A DNA stretch of 64,000 bases from Xiphydria camelus (GCA_963678675.1 OY783192.1:34503250-34567249); one strand, 5' to 3'; shown: positions 1 to 12,725, counted from the stretch's first letter. Numbers and translations are program-made. Notes: generated from the letters alone by a model not told the origin.

Positions 1-380
1 TGTACACATCTTCCCGAAATTAAAATAGACACACAATATAAAAGATCATTGATATAGTAAATTCCAATGAATATATTTACAATACATGCACTATTGTATC
101 ATAGATAGGTAGTTAAACTCAAAATAAAATCGAAGTGATTATTAAAAAGTTCGTAAAATTGATCCGGCTTTAATTTTTAGAAGAGTAGCCGTGTGCGAAA
201 AATAAAGCAATATCTTTTATTGTTGGTGGTCATATGACAACGGTCATTTAGTCATGTAACGAATACGTTATATTATTCCGCGTGCACTCTATGTAGGTGA
301 AATAATCATAGGAAAACATCGTCTTTTTAAAACCCACTTCGGGCGGAAAAAAGTGACAAAACAATACTTCTCGCGTCGAA
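1..380. other. 3' flank of the APCDD1-like gene
   Basis: AT-rich, no coding frame that I can support. It lies downstream of the minus-strand stop codon at 381-383 and should contain the 3' UTR of the APCDD1-like gene. A minus-strand AATAAA (plus-strand TTTATT at 216-221) is a candidate poly(A) signal about 160 bases after the stop. Confidence 0.5.
216..221 (-). terminator. candidate poly(A) signal of the APCDD1-like gene
   Basis: AATAAA on the minus strand, about 160 bases past the stop codon of the APCDD1-like gene. It is the only canonical hexamer noticed close downstream. Not proven to be used. Confidence 0.4.
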
Positions 381-3300
381 TTACCACAATAAGAAATACG
401 TCCAACAGCACAAAATCTGCAGAACCGCTACCCTGAAGTAATCGAACAGCTTCGACGACATCGAAGACGAGAACAAACCGTACCTGAGACCGACGCTTCT
501 CCTCAGATGTGACCTGAGCTTCGGATTGTTCAAAGGCGTCGGTCCGCATTGATGAAGAGGCGGGTCCCAAAGATTGTCGTCTCTGGGGCCCAACGCCAAT
601 GTATACTGGCCGCTCCAACTGACACCGACTCTTGCTCGCAATCCCAGCGTCGACGGTGCCTCCAAAGCATACGGCACGCAATTTCTCGGCCACATGGTCA
701 GCGGTCCGCCATTGCTACCGCATCGTGATGCCACCACAGGATTTCCCAGCATCAACAGACTCTCGGCCACGTGCAGATCCAACTCGGTGGTGCCAGTGGG
801 CGTTATCAACGGTGCCGGCTTCTTCGTCGTCTCCTCGTAACGCTGATTCCCCCGTAGCATCGCTGCGAACGACTCGGCCATTAAGGGTTGAGCGTTCTGC
901 AGAAGGTGACGGTACGAGTCCTCTTCGTCGAGGTTCCTTCTGAGCCTTCTCGAGACATCCCCTCCTCGTTTCGTGAAATTCTCCGAGTCTCGAATGATCT
1001 TCATCAACTTGCCTAATATAGTGGAAATTTGGTCCTCGCGTTCTCTCCGTCTCACTCCCTCTTCTGACGAGTCCGAGATCGACGAAGTTCTGGGATGTTC
1101 AGGTGCCGCTTGATCGCTTTGACTTCGAAGGGTTTCTAATATGGACATCTCATCAGGTCGCACTTCATCCGCGCCTTCCGACAGATCATCCCTCTTGCTC
1201 TTGCCTATGGCTTCTTTCAGTTCTTCAATGGTTGGAAGCATCTCCTCTTCCCTCCCGCTTTTCGATCCGTACAAGCGGAAGATCTTACGAGCCAACTCCG
1301 GCGTCATCCACTCGGCCAGATCTCGCTTCCTCCTCGACCACATCGACGAGTCCTCCAACTGATTTCGCTCATTCTCGGTTGCGTCCGTTTTCCTCCACTT
1401 TGGTTGCGACGAGCTTTGATCAACGGCCTCCTCATCTTCTACCTGAAGGTCGTCGGAGGTCAACACAGCGATCTCTCCGGGATAAAACATCCCAGCACTG
1501 GTGGCTCGAAGATGTTCGCCGTCGAAACTCTGTTCCAAGCCGTGACGGCGTTGCCTCCCGGCTCTTTGGATGTAGCTTCCGGCGGCGGAGATGCTGTAAA
1601 GGAACGTGGAACACGTCGGATCGACGTAGTAGTCCCAACGTCCCGTCCACAGCTTGTCGCCAGGATAGACTTGAAGTTGGCGCTTCAGCCAGAGGCCACC
1701 TTCGAAGCTTTCGCAAGCAGAGCTCAGCCAAGAGCCTCCCAACAGAGCTGGAAGTGCTGCTATCTCGTGCAACACCGGTGGGCTACTCTCTGTTCCTCGG
1801 GAAATGGTGCTGCAGACGGGACAACCTTGTGTCTGCAGAAAACAGGGGTTACATTGTGGAGTTACTTTCCCCGTAACAGCAATGCAAATTTATCCTTACT
1901 CTCAGCTCTAAATGTTACAGAGTTTGTAATTGAGAGATTGAGGTCGCACTGAATTGTGAATTTCATATTTATGTAATGAAGGAATTAATTTACCGTATCC
2001 ATCCGCAGCAATGGAGTGGACTGCAGTGAGGTAGATACGTGAGTCCATCGAGTTCGAACATTTGGCGAAAGACTTCCAAGCAGTAGTTCAATCCTCAATT
2101 TTCCATTGAATCCGAAGCCAAATGTCTTTGTACCGGATGGCTTCTTCTGAACTCTCACAAGACGCAACTCCTCAAACTCTATACCTAAGGGCTCCAGGCA
2201 ATCGAAGCCGTGGCGACTTCTAGATGGTGGATGGCTTTGAAGAGAATTGTATCTGGGACCCTCCCAAAGAGGGTTGGAAAATCGGTGAAGCGACTGCTCG
2301 TAGATCAACTGTGCCACGTACGGCCGCCATCTTGGTTGGGGACTGCAGGAAATGTTGACTTTACGGCTGAATTTATGAGCAACCTACGACAATTATTCGA
2401 TATTTTTATTAATAATTACATCAATTAGAACGTATTATCTTGTTAGAAAATGGAGCAAGTCTTTCGGTAAGAATGGACCAGAATATGAATATTATTATAC
2501 AAAATGTGTATTTATAAGCGAAACAAAGTATTGCGAACAATAGTAATTCGTTCCTTTGAAATTTATTTAGTTACTTTTAATATGGAAAAGACTTAGCTGA
2601 GATACTACTCAGTCAAAATGTAATGAAGTAAGTATTCTATGTACACTTCAATACATCTTGGTTAAGCTTTAGTGCCACATGTACGTATTATTATCATATG
2701 TGTACTACTGCAACTTTCTTTCCATAGAGTTAAAAGAAAATCTTTGCATTTTTTAACTGAACAATGAAACATACTAAGTAGTCTTTAAAAATTCATAATG
2801 AAGCAATTAGTTATACAAATAAGGACGCGTGTTCGAAGAGTACATGGAACTAAAGATTTCGTTATCACTCTAACAACAAATAACAATTAAATATATTATG
2901 TCGTAAAAAATAAATACCTTAAATTTTTTTGAGGCCTAAGGATTTCTTTTATTAAATTATCATTACTAGTTTCAATTTAAACAACGACTTTTTATTCATT
3001 TTTGTATCATTTTCCATTCTAAATAAATAACTTCGAATTTTATTAACAAAAAGTTATATAAGAATCATTTCATTTTATACAAACAATTATACTGTCATAA
3101 GTAAATGAAGAATGAAAAATTTAAAGTTTAGCCAATGGAGTACGCATTAAACATAATAATAATACACTAAATATAAAAGTTAAAAAATTGTCTAAATTTT
3201 TAAAGACTGTTGGAGAATATTAAATATTTCACTAAACTTTTTTCACGAACCAAAGAAACTCCTAATACATTCACTTAGAGGATAGATACGAGTTTTGCGT

Positions 3301-6300
3301 CTCCCATATTTAGATCGTGAGATAATCGAGGAGACAGATAGCGCGAGATAATGAAATAATATATTGCGTTATAATCGGATGTGTCACGTAGCGCCAGTAC
3401 TATTGCAAAATCATCACTAATGGTAATAGTTGTTGCATACCGTGAAGAACAATTGTTAATATTTGATTTTGATAAGAAAGTCACATAAGGAGTAGCAACG
3501 AGACTGGTTCACAATGATGTTAATGCAATTGGCACGTGCCCTGACATTGTAAATCTCTATAATTTATTGACGAAGACTCCGCGAATTAAATTGGAACTCT
3601 CTTTACGGCTTTCTAATTATGAGATTTTCTAAACTCGGTACAAATGGGCGTTTCTTATCTTTACGTCAGAACATACGAGGCCGAGTAATACTTTTGACAG
3701 TGGTTCTTTTTTACGTATGAAAATACTAGTCTTGAAAATGAAGCGTTTCCCGGATTTATTATGTATACATAAAATCACGGATACTTAATTGGACATTTTA
3801 TGTTGGAATTGGTCTACCTATTTCTATATGTTAAAATCAACTGATTCTTCGTGTTATTCCAACATTTGTTTTATTAAAACTGACACAGAGGACACTAACA
3901 CAAAGAATATTAAATTAGTACAAAGAGTCAATGTATTTTAACACACAAAAATATGGGTAAACCGATTCTAACACAAAATTTCCAACTATATAATAAAAAT
4001 TATAATTTTCCCGCCACTTTAATCGTAGAATTTGTAATGAAGAAAGTGCTTTACCTGCCGATTCAGAGGCACAATGTGTACCGTGTCCAATTGATATTTG
4101 GCCTCTGTGGCACCGGGAGTCAAAATCGAAGGTAAGAGAAGATTCAAGACGCCTCGTGCCGTTATCGTATGCGTAGCGACGCTACACGACTCCTCCGCAT
4201 AATGATAGCGTAACAGTAAGAAAGTTCCGTTTTTAAAAAACGTGTACTTCCTGATAACGTATTCCGGCCCCGCTCTGACCTCGCATCTGAAGAAAAAACA
4301 AAAGAATACCATTTATTAATTGGATAGTATAAATGAGAAAAGGAATGTTCGAATTGAAACAAACGATAAGACGTATTCTATCGAATTTTTAGACGATTAA
4401 GAATAAAAAATAAAATAATAAAAGACGATTAAAATTAACAGGTGCATCAGCGATCTGATAATGGTTAGATATAATCGATTAAAATTAATTAATGCGCGTA
4501 AAAATAAGCAGGAAAAGAGATATTTCGATATTATATTCGGAAAAACATATTTATACAATTTATCACCCAATTCCTATGCTCCAATCTTCCTAAAAGTTAC
4601 CCTTACAATAGTTTATGCAAAAGTAAACACCGACGGTCTCGATTCGAAGAATTGTCATCCGATACTTTCGAGAAAGAAGAAACCGCACAGCGCGCGTATG
4701 GTCCAGTCGAAAACCCATCCTTCAAATATCGGAGCGACAGGTCAGACTCTCTCTGGTCGGTATCTTACGAAGTTTCTCTCCCGTCACCCAAAGAAACGCC
4801 TGAGATGGATGGGTGTTCCAGGAAAAAGGACACTAGCGACCCAGGCAACACCCGTTCTTCCTCGGACGGAAGATTTTCTCTCGTAAATAACCATATTGTC
4901 CTTTGTCGTTAAGAGCAGCTCGTAGAATCCTACCTGGTCCTGGTAAAGCTCCTGCCGCGAGGATCATCCATCTTACGTGCTACGACTTTCCACGACGGGA
5001 TCTAACGATCGATCGACCGATCGATTATGAGAAATTTTCGCTCTTACGGTCGCATATCTAGAAAGCACTTATATACCTGAGGTATTGTTTGGTTTGAAGC
5101 CTGACTGTATAGAAGCTAAGTTCACCTGGCGGTTTATGGGAACTACATAAATTAATTTACGTAGGTACACTAAAGAGACTAAGGGGATGAAAAAAAGGAA
5201 AATTGAAAATTTCAATGATTATTTCGACCTAACTCAAGTGGAGTTATAAAAGAAGAAGGTAGATAGGTAAAATACATCAATTATCTGAAATGTTATTTCT
5301 AGACGAAGATTTTTCATGGCACACCCTTTTTCTCCCTTTATACGAAACCAAAAACGATAAGTTAGATACCATTTTAAAGATTAAATTACCTGCTGTTGAC
5401 GAATTATTAATTTACAATTGTACATTGTATTATTTATTTAAAGAGCAACGATAAAAATGGACTTTTGGTAAAGATAACGCATAATCTAGAATCATTCCGT
5501 ATCTTTTACATCTACGTTCAACATTTTCAGTCGTCTGCAGAATTTTCACATGGGCTCCCTAGTCATAGAAATTCCCCAGTGTTCTTACTAGTAAAAATTA
5601 CTCTTATCTTTGTTTGCTTTTTTAACTTTCTCAATAGAATCCTTATCACTTATCAATGACATATTGAAACATGGTCTGATATTATTTTGTAAATATGGCA
5701 TTCGTCGGTATAATGAATCCAACATACTTCTAGCTGATGTTAATTAAATTTATTAATGGCTAAATTTAACTGCTCTTATTTCCGCAATTATTCACCATCG
5801 CGAAAAAAATCTGTGCATTAATCAACTATCATAAATTGCAGTCTTACCATGATCATATAATCTAGTGACTTACAATCCCACCCGAACGAAAGTTGTAAAA
5901 GTAGGTACAGATACCACGGAAAAGCCCGCGCGGTAAATTTTACCACCCCCAGCAGTAAAAAAAGGTCCACGTTATGATTTTCTAGTACGATTTACCAATC
6001 TAATAGTAAATTTTACCGTTATTGAACGCGTTTTACCATTCGGCCAATAAATTTCACCGAAAAACTGTCTACCGACCTTTTCTGCCACTGAGAACGGTAA
6101 AATTTACCGTGATGGTTTCTTCACGTATTTGGAAAAAAGAAACGTGTTGCATTCAACGTAATTTGAAAACAGGAAATGATATTTTCAAGAAAACTTGGCA
6201 TAACCTTTAGTAATATTCTTATAAAATACCAAATTCGCCCCAAAAAATGTCAGTAGTCCTTTTTTCTACACGGTGAAAAAGGATTAGTACAAAATCATGG

Positions 6301-9300
6301 GGAAATCCACGAGTTTTTGCAGGGTATCCCAATAATATGCCTCTTCGGGGTGAAATATTGATTTTTTTTAAATAAACATAGCATACCTTTTATAGTTCGT
6401 GACGGTATAAACATCAGCTAAAGCACAAATGTCGCATAAACACCCGATACATATTAACGGGAGATTGGTAAATTTTACCGTATAAACTAATGCTTATACT
6501 GCAATGAATTGTAGGAAATACGCTGTGTCTACCAAAAAATTCAATATTTCACCTCGTGGAGCCCTATTACTGCACGCGGAGAGAAGAGTATATTAATCAC
6601 TGTTATACCAGACAACAGATTTGACATTTTGGGGAAAGTATTTATTACGTTCACACACATTGCTCAACTGTATGGCAACAATTGACATACGTTTAGTAAA
6701 GTTCACTAGATATGGTCATGCAGAAGAACAATGAATACAATGCTCTCCCCAAAATATCAAATCTATCATCTAGTATAACAGTGACTAACACACTCTTCTC
6801 TCCGTGTGGTATAAAATGACTAATCCTTTTTCTCCGTGTACCGTTTCACCATCGACCAAAGCGATACACTTACTCTTGCGACAACCAAGTGTAGTGGAGT
6901 CTGGACGGCGTGTCGTCCGCTGTCGTAACGCTGTCGCTCAGGGCGACCTCCTTCGCGGCAGCCTTGCACTGATCGCCGCCTCGCTCGGGACCCCACACCA
7001 TCGCCAGACACGGGCCTGATACAGAAACGTGGAACCTTTTTTTTCATACAAGTCGAACGAGACACCGAGATAAATTCGTATCGTGTCTTCCGTGTGTCTA
7101 GGTCCGCCTCGGGGGGAGGCCCGGCGGTTCGACCCCGCGCGAGAGCCCCCACGACGAGAGATGGACGAACTCCCCCGGCAGGTAGGGCCGCGCTGGCCCA
7201 CCTGCTGCGGGTCCCGGGTGATTTAGGGCCTGACAGATTCGAGAAGATAAATATCCGAGTGTGTATTGGATTATCTCGCTCTCTCGGCCCACCCCAACCC
7301 CTACTATCTGAATATCCCCGCGGCGAGACATGCTCGCCGCGGTCCAGGTGACAATCTCTGATCGGAACGAATAATGAAAGGTCGCGTAGATAATTCCCGT
7401 CGCTTTTCGGGGCTCGTATGCGGGAGCTCCCGTGTGTGGACGGAGCTACTGCTGGGAGATGGAAGTTGAGGACTGTCACGAGGAGTGGTGGATGAAAGAT
7501 CTCGGGCAGGGTGGGCATTGTTTGCATTGTGTAGCCATGGAGATTTAACAATTGCTGTAGGTATATTGGACATTTTGAGTGGTGGAAAATTACGGATGGT
7601 GATAATGAGGGAATGCGATCTTCATGGACGGGGTCACCGTGGTTTTGATATGTGGGTGAGATAACGATTTTGCACTCGCGTCTTTCCAATTATTCGCATG
7701 CAGCTGGAAATTTTGTGCTGGAGTTGGTCCACCCATTTTTGTGTGTTATAATTAACTGATTCTTCGTGTTAGTTCAACATTCTTTGGGTTAATTTTAATA
7801 CGAAAGATGTTGGATTATCACAAAGAATCTGTTGGTTTTAATATACAAAAGTGGGTGGACCGAATCCTATATAACATTTTCAACTATGCATGTAGTGGAA
7901 ACGCACGCGTGTGTGTGTGTGATAAAGATAAAATTTTATTTCATGCTGATGGGTAGAGTGTATTAAAGATTCGCTACTTATTACCTCATTTATTATGAAA
8001 ATAAAAATAATATGATATAGAAGATATAATGTAAAAATGTTAATATGCTTATTAAGCGCTGATCTAGCAAATTATTGAAAACATGAATGAAATATATTAT
8101 CGTTTTAGGAGTTTTAAGAAAATTGTACTAATTTATTAAAATTACAACTATTTTGTAGGACAAAATGTATCATTTTCAAGCGGATATTGTAATAATTTAG
8201 TCCAGAAATTCATACTTAACGGAATAATTGAAATTAAAAAGGACGAGTCATTGATTATTATTACTACTACCAGGTATAAATGATGCCTCCGTACCACTTT
8301 TTCATTTAGAGCAATAATCAAAATCTCTTAGAAACCACAAGTAAAACCGAAACCGTCACACAAACTGAGCCACATCTGAAATATTTAGAAACAGCGGTAC
8401 CCTTGGATTCTAGGATTAGGGGATTTCGAGGGTGTTAGAAGAAACCGGCCACGTTACGAGTCCCCGTTTAGAGGTTCGTGCGAGGGAAACGGGACACCAT
8501 CGAAAATCTGAAGGACTCCGCGGCGGTGCTTGGTGACGAAAAAAGTAAAGGAAGCGAACGTGTGTGCGCGTTGGGGTGTTCTATTCCCACGCCTGCTTTA
8601 TATTCGATCGCACTCGCACCCTCCCCCCTTCTTTCCCGCTGTTTCGCTGCTATCGTTTCAATTGGTATTCCAACCGAATAGAATCTCCGAAGTCCACGAA
8701 CACTGCGCGTGACGCTATGCATCTTTGGCTCTCAACTCCCAAGTTGCACGGTCGAGTTCGAATCGATCAGCCCACCTTGGCAAGTGAAAGAGTATATTTC
8801 TTGTTTTTAAAATGTTGAAAAACTACAAATAAAATTTGCTGGAGTTACGTAAACGTGTTCTTGTAATTTCCTTTTATTACTTTGATGAGAGAGAGTATCG
8901 AATTACAAGGAAGATATTCCCCTTTTTCAGTGTGGAAGAAAATATTTCCTCCAAACTGAAAAGTCGAATAGAAACTATTGTCACTGATCTCAATTATCAT
9001 TACTATAATATTTTACCATACTACTCCTAAATAATATTTTATTTTTAGTTCCATTGAATTCTAATATCTTTTAATCTGTCGATCGAACGACTGTCGATCT
9101 AATTCGGTACAATGAAAGAGACAGTGCAACGCGAGGTCCATCGAAAATAGAATTTGAACTCTGTCGGAGCAAGAAATAGATCTATCGGTAATTGCACCCC
9201 GGTACCGATTAACGTCACTACTTAGATGTGCCAAGGAATTGCATAGAACGACGAAAAAAGAGTTAACCACGTACATACACATACGTGTAAACATACATTA

Positions 9301-10070
9301 CAAATGAATAAATTTTACGAACCGCTTTAAATCAATCTTTCTTCCGTAAACTTTCATAAATTTGTATTTTTTGGTTTATTGAGAAAAAAAATAACTTGGC
9401 GATCCGTAAGTACAACCGTCGACATGAATAGTACCAAGAACATATTTATTTAAGTGAAACATATTATCGTTTAATCAAGTATTATATTATTCGAATCAAC
9501 ATGAAAAAAAAGTAATAACAAACCATGAATTTATACAATTATCCCAGTAACAGGACTCCTCTAGATGAAACACATTGAAGTTTCTAATAGACCACAACGT
9601 ATTTCTTACAGTTCTTAATGGTATAAATATCAGTTTATATTGTAAAAAGTAAGCCGTGTCTATTAAAAAATTCAATGAGCCCTGTTCTGGGATTTACCGT
9701 AAAAATTACTAATCCTTTTCCTCCCTGAAGCGTAGATCCGTTCAATTCAATGAACATACACTTATCTTGAATAAATATTTCTTTGGCGATATTCATATCG
9801 ACGGTTACTTGGATCGGCAAATTATTGTTCTCAATATATTTGTATACAATACCCCTTAAAATGTGATAAAACTATACATTTTTATTCCTTATTAGTAAAT
9901 TTCCGCGTTTAGCGTAAGAGTTATTCAGTGAAACTCGAGAAATCAACCGAGGTGACATTTTTATTCATTTTAATATCACGTTTCTGTTATGCACATTATT
10001 CAAAAAGACAAAATTGAAGAGAAAACTCACCCGCGAGCAGCGCGCAAAGAACGGCGATACGGTAGATCAT
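381..10070 (-). CDS. APCDD1: APCDD1-like secreted/membrane Wnt-pathway inhibitor (5 exons)
   Basis: Exons on the minus strand: 10070-10031, 7015-6874, 4286-4055, 2383-1994, 1832-381; every junction has GT/AG and keeps phase (1, 2, 0, 0), giving about 751 residues. The first 13 codons are a signal-peptide start (MIYRIAVLCALLA). Two family domains are visible: the first begins with W-L-S-x-E-CEVRAGPEY at the exon 2/3 join and runs on through KYQLDTVHIV. The second follows a C-x2-C pair at the start of exon 5 and has G-S-W-L-S-S-x-C-E and YYVDPTCSTFLYSI. Vertebrate APCDD1 has the same order and is a membrane glycoprotein that blocks Wnt-receptor signalling. The protein is longer than the human one (about 514 residues) because of an acidic/basic spacer of roughly 200 residues inside the second half. 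A hydrophobic tail (VAVLQILCCWTYFLLW) ends the protein and could be a membrane or GPI anchor. The introns are filled with inverted-repeat elements. Confidence 0.88.
3791..3993. mobile_element. MITE-like inverted-repeat element, copy 1
   Basis: About 200 bases with roughly 40-base inverted ends: left end reads GGAATTGGTCTACCTATTT, right end carries the complement around AAATATGGGTAAACCGATTC. The internal GATTCTTCGTGTTA and its inverse AACACAAAGAAT also pair. A clearly related copy lies at 7701-7890. Both sit in introns of the APCDD1-like gene. No coding capacity; class unassigned. Confidence 0.6.
5926..6485. repeat. cluster of near-palindromic GGTAAATTTTACC motifs
   Basis: The 13-base motif GGTAAATTTTACC or its inverse GGTAAAATTTACC occurs at about 5932, 6004 (first base changed), 6096 and 6467, with further partial copies between. 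The tract lies in intron 2 of the APCDD1-like gene and partly overlaps the foldback element starting at 6268. Function unknown. Confidence 0.5.
6268..6840. mobile_element. foldback element with a second foldback nested inside
   Basis: The outer element starts ACACGGTGAAAAAGGATTAG (6268) and ends with the inverse ACTAATCCTTTTTCTCCGTG (to 6839). Inside it, 6573-6808 is a second inverted repeat: its arms start CACGCGGAGAGAAGAG on the left and end CTCTTCTCTCCGTGTG on the right and pair over about 65 bases. A third pairing (TGAAATATTGATTT near 6350 with AATTCAATATTTCACC near 6540) belongs to the outer element. The nesting implies sequential insertion. No transposase frame. Confidence 0.65.
7701..7890. 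mobile_element. MITE-like inverted-repeat element, copy 2
   Basis: Same family as 3791-3993: the left end contains GGAGTTGGTCCACCCATTTT and the right end AAAGTGGGTGGACCGAATCC, which pair as terminal inverted repeats. It sits in intron 1 of the APCDD1-like gene. The two copies differ at many positions, so they are not a recent duplication. Confidence 0.6.
7891..9540. other. intron 1 of the APCDD1-like gene, no recognised feature
   Basis: Mostly AT-rich, with a more GC-rich patch at about 8400-8770 containing overlapping open frames on both strands. None has plausible splice context or recognisable motifs. A short GT run occurs at 7911-7921. Confidence 0.4.
9544..9692. mobile_element. foldback element related to the 6.3-kb and 12.4-kb repeats
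   Basis: Left arm CAGTAACAGGACTCCTCTAG followed by GTTTCTAATAGACC pairs with right arm GTCTATTAAAAAATTCAATG followed by AGCCCTGTTCTG. The same block occurs at 6520-6575 and, in the opposite direction, at about 12430-12505, so this is a dispersed repeat family with at least three members in the window. Confidence 0.5.
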
Positions 10071-10277
10071 CTCGGATTCACCCTTCCGTCACTGTCCTTA
10101 TCGGGAGCAATCGATCGACGTTTCCACAGATCGATCGGATCGACTACATCGCACACTCGAACGGCTAGAAACAAAGTGCCGTGTCGTAGACTGCAGCCAC
10201 GGACGCGCGCGCGTTTTTACACTGCACCAAGCCACGCGTTAACACGAAACTCTCGTCCTCGTGCGACCTACCCCAAG

Positions 10278-10285
10278 ATTATATA
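10278..10285 (-). promoter_or_regulatory. candidate TATA box of the APCDD1-like gene
   Basis: Minus-strand TATATAAT, about 210 bases upstream of the start codon at 10070. A second minus-strand TATATAAA lies near 10429-10436. Either could position transcription; the flanking 150 bases are more GC-rich than the surroundings, as expected for a promoter/5' UTR. Transcription start not determined. Confidence 0.45.
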
Positions 10286-10799
10286 GCCTCCGCCCCACTC
10301 TCTTCTCGTTGCACGAGGATCTCTCCATCGGGGCTGCGAGAGGCCCAAAAGCGAAAGCTCCCTTTTCTCGTTGGACGCTACGGAAACCTGCTGCGAGGGT
10401 CTTTCGATACCGCGCATTGCTCCGTAGATTTATATAGCCCAAGTTTCGAGAGAGGTCCTCCCTTTTCTTTTTTTGTTAGTGGACGAGGACACGACTTTTT
10501 TTCTGGGTGGGCTTGCAGGGGTCTCTTTATTTTTCTCGTTGTTTCGACTCGTGCAATAAAATCGAGCCAGTCTATGCGTTTGTATCGCGTTTAGTCGAAT
10601 AAAAAATGATGAAGGAAATGGAACTCGGGAAAAAAAATAGTATCATATATACCGGCTAATAAATTCAATACATCCCAATACAAAAGAGTTCCCATCTCAA
10701 GAGTTGACCTTCGATGTTAATGAAATTCGGCAGATTTTTAATTTAGCGACAAAAAATGAGAACCCATTATTTTTGATAAATTAAAAGAAGGTAACCCTG

Positions 10800-11031
10800 T
10801 TAAAAATGTCTGATGAGAAAAACGATAGAACATTCTAGAAAAGATTAAAAAATGCCATAGAGTGAGAAGTTCTATCGTTTCTTATAATTTCCACGTTGAA
10901 TGCTATAAGAAATGATAAGATCGACATAAGATCTGTACAAATTTCTGTAATATTTAATACGAAAATTATAAGAAACGATTAATTCCACGCTCTATCGTTG
11001 TATTCTGTCGTTTTCTATCGGACATTTTTAG
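10800..11031. repeat. imperfect inverted repeat, MITE-like
   Basis: TAAAAATGTCTGATGAGAAA with AACGATAGAA at the left pairs with TTCTGTCGTTTTCTATCGGA and CATTTTTA at the right. Inner blocks (AGTTCTATCGTTTCTTATAA and TTATAAGAAACGATTAATTC) pair too. About 230 bases; no coding frame. Confidence 0.5.
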
Positions 11032-12425
11032 CAAGGAAATCAGCCAGCACTATGCACAATTTCAGTAGTTAAAAATTCGAACTCGCGAGATTATCGTTAC
11101 TCACACAAAGTCGGTATATTTCCAAAGTTCTTATAATCTCCGACAAAAGCCTCGCATCTCCGAAGTCGTTCCTACGTATTATCTCGGAAGCATCTCGTTC
11201 CCTTCTACATCGTTGGACTGAGAAAAAAAGAGCCCGGTAGAAAACTAAGGGGAAAGTCGTCTCTTCCGATGACTATCGCTGAACGTGTACCGCATTCCTT
11301 AAATGACATCCAATATACATTCCGAAAGAAGTCTCATCAGTTGCCTCGGTATTATAGGGTGAAAGTGGGATAACCACCCCAGTTTTCATACAACTTTGAA
11401 TGCGATTGTCTCGAGACGCAGTGGAGATGTATGAAAAATCAAAAGCAGCTTTTTTTATAATCGAAACATGGATAAACATCTTTTTTTCTTTGACACGAAC
11501 AATTATTTTGCTCAATGTAGAGTGTTTATCCGACTTTTGTCTTATTACTCTCGATATCGAAGAAAGATAATCATAATGTATACGTGCCCCATCTCCATTC
11601 CTAGTAGCAACTGGTGGCGTGCTAGTTTCACCTAACTTACACACCCACAGCGTGCAAACACACGCTGCACTTTTTACTCGACACCCGGTGCATGCATCGA
11701 CATATTCCCCATGCTGGAGCTTGCCGCGAAGCGAAGGGTGGTTTCCGCACAATACGACAGCCGTCCCGACGGCTATATTCCAGAAGGAAGAGGCGGCGGG
11801 GGGCAGCGGCGCAGGTCCATTGTTGGCACGCGGGGCATTGTCCGTAATTTCCAAGTTTGACTCTCCGTCGAATCTCCCGGAGAAGCGTGAATGCATCTCC
11901 GGAGATGTCTTTCTTGGGTGAGCAGAGCAGCGAAAAAAAACATCTGTCCTCCCCGTAAAATTTAACGGTCGTTTAGGGAGAATCGATTTAGACGCGGGAA
12001 CCCCCGGAAATACGATATTATAGAATCGCGCTTCGTGCCCGGATTCATCCTCGTCCCCTCTCGAAACGTCACGTCTCACTCGCGCGATTCGCTTGATCGT
12101 GTTTGAAAAGAATGCGGACGGTATTGTAAACAGATCTTTGACGTAGACACATTAGTTATAGGGTCGGTGGATCGAGAAGCCACTGCTATTTCAAAATAAT
12201 GCTGAAGCTGGTTGAAGATTGCGACAATTTAACAAAATGAACGGTAATTTTGAAGCGTTTTGGACTTGTGTTTCCGATACTTCGATATTTGCTGCTAAAA
12301 AATAACGCGAAATTTGTAAATCGATACTGGATACCTTCGAGAGCAGCAGTGCTAATTGGAAGCACCGTATCAGGGATCTGATTCTTGCAGATCTTTTTTG
12401 ATCTACGTTCTCTTTTTTGCTGTTA
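11032..12425. other. intergenic region, no supported gene
   Basis: A GC-richer patch at about 11600-11930 lies inside a 268-codon minus-strand open frame (11273-12079). I see no domain, no signal peptide and no convincing splice context, and the composition of the frame is not protein-like at its C-terminal half. Treated as unannotated. Confidence 0.35.
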
Positions 12426-12541
12426 CACGGTGAAAAAAGTTAGTAATTTTTACGGCGTGTTCCAGTAACAGGGCTCATCGAGGTGAAACATTGAATTTTT
12501 TAATAGCCTGTGCCGGATGTCGGATTCAATTGATTAATATT

Positions 12542-12725
12542 CATCTGTCTCCAACCTTTCCTCCGTGCAGAAGCCCCTCCTCCCCTCCCCGAGTACAGCC
12601 GGTCTTTAAGCTCGAACCCCGGACCCCGGAAAAATTATTTTTCCGCAAGCGTTGGGATTCGAACCCTATCGCTCGAGCAGTCTTCGAGAGGCCAGCATTT
12701 AGACCACTCGACCACTGCCGGCGAC
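12542..12725 (-). mobile_element. tRNA-derived SINE, copy 1
   Basis: Read on the minus strand it begins GTCGCCGGCAGTGGTCGAGT: a tRNA-like head with A box TGGTCGAGTGG (12704-12714) and B box GGTTCGAATCC (12655-12665), both RNA polymerase III internal promoter elements. The long variable-arm spacing resembles a Ser/Leu-type tRNA. A tail follows with GGAAAAATAATTTTTCC and a G/A-rich stretch. It shares nearly its whole length with 17014-17212, so it is a retroposon family and not a functional tRNA gene. Confidence 0.75.

Noticed and set aside
4766..4990. Additional APCDD1-like exon in intron 2
   Set aside because: Short open stretches have donor-like sites, but the exon at 6874-7015 joins exon 3 in phase and supplies the expected residues.
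6820..7689. 289-codon minus-strand open frame
   Set aside because: It only overlaps the 142-base APCDD1-like exon 2, which is read in a different frame; the rest is an open stretch of GC-rich intron.
11273..12079. 268-codon minus-strand open frame
   Set aside because: No recognisable domain, no splice context, and the C-terminal half is AT-driven; crosses a GC-rich patch that is open on both strands.
12655..12725. tRNA gene
   Set aside because: A and B boxes are present but the cloverleaf is not complete and the same sequence is repeated with a long tail at 17014; it is a SINE.
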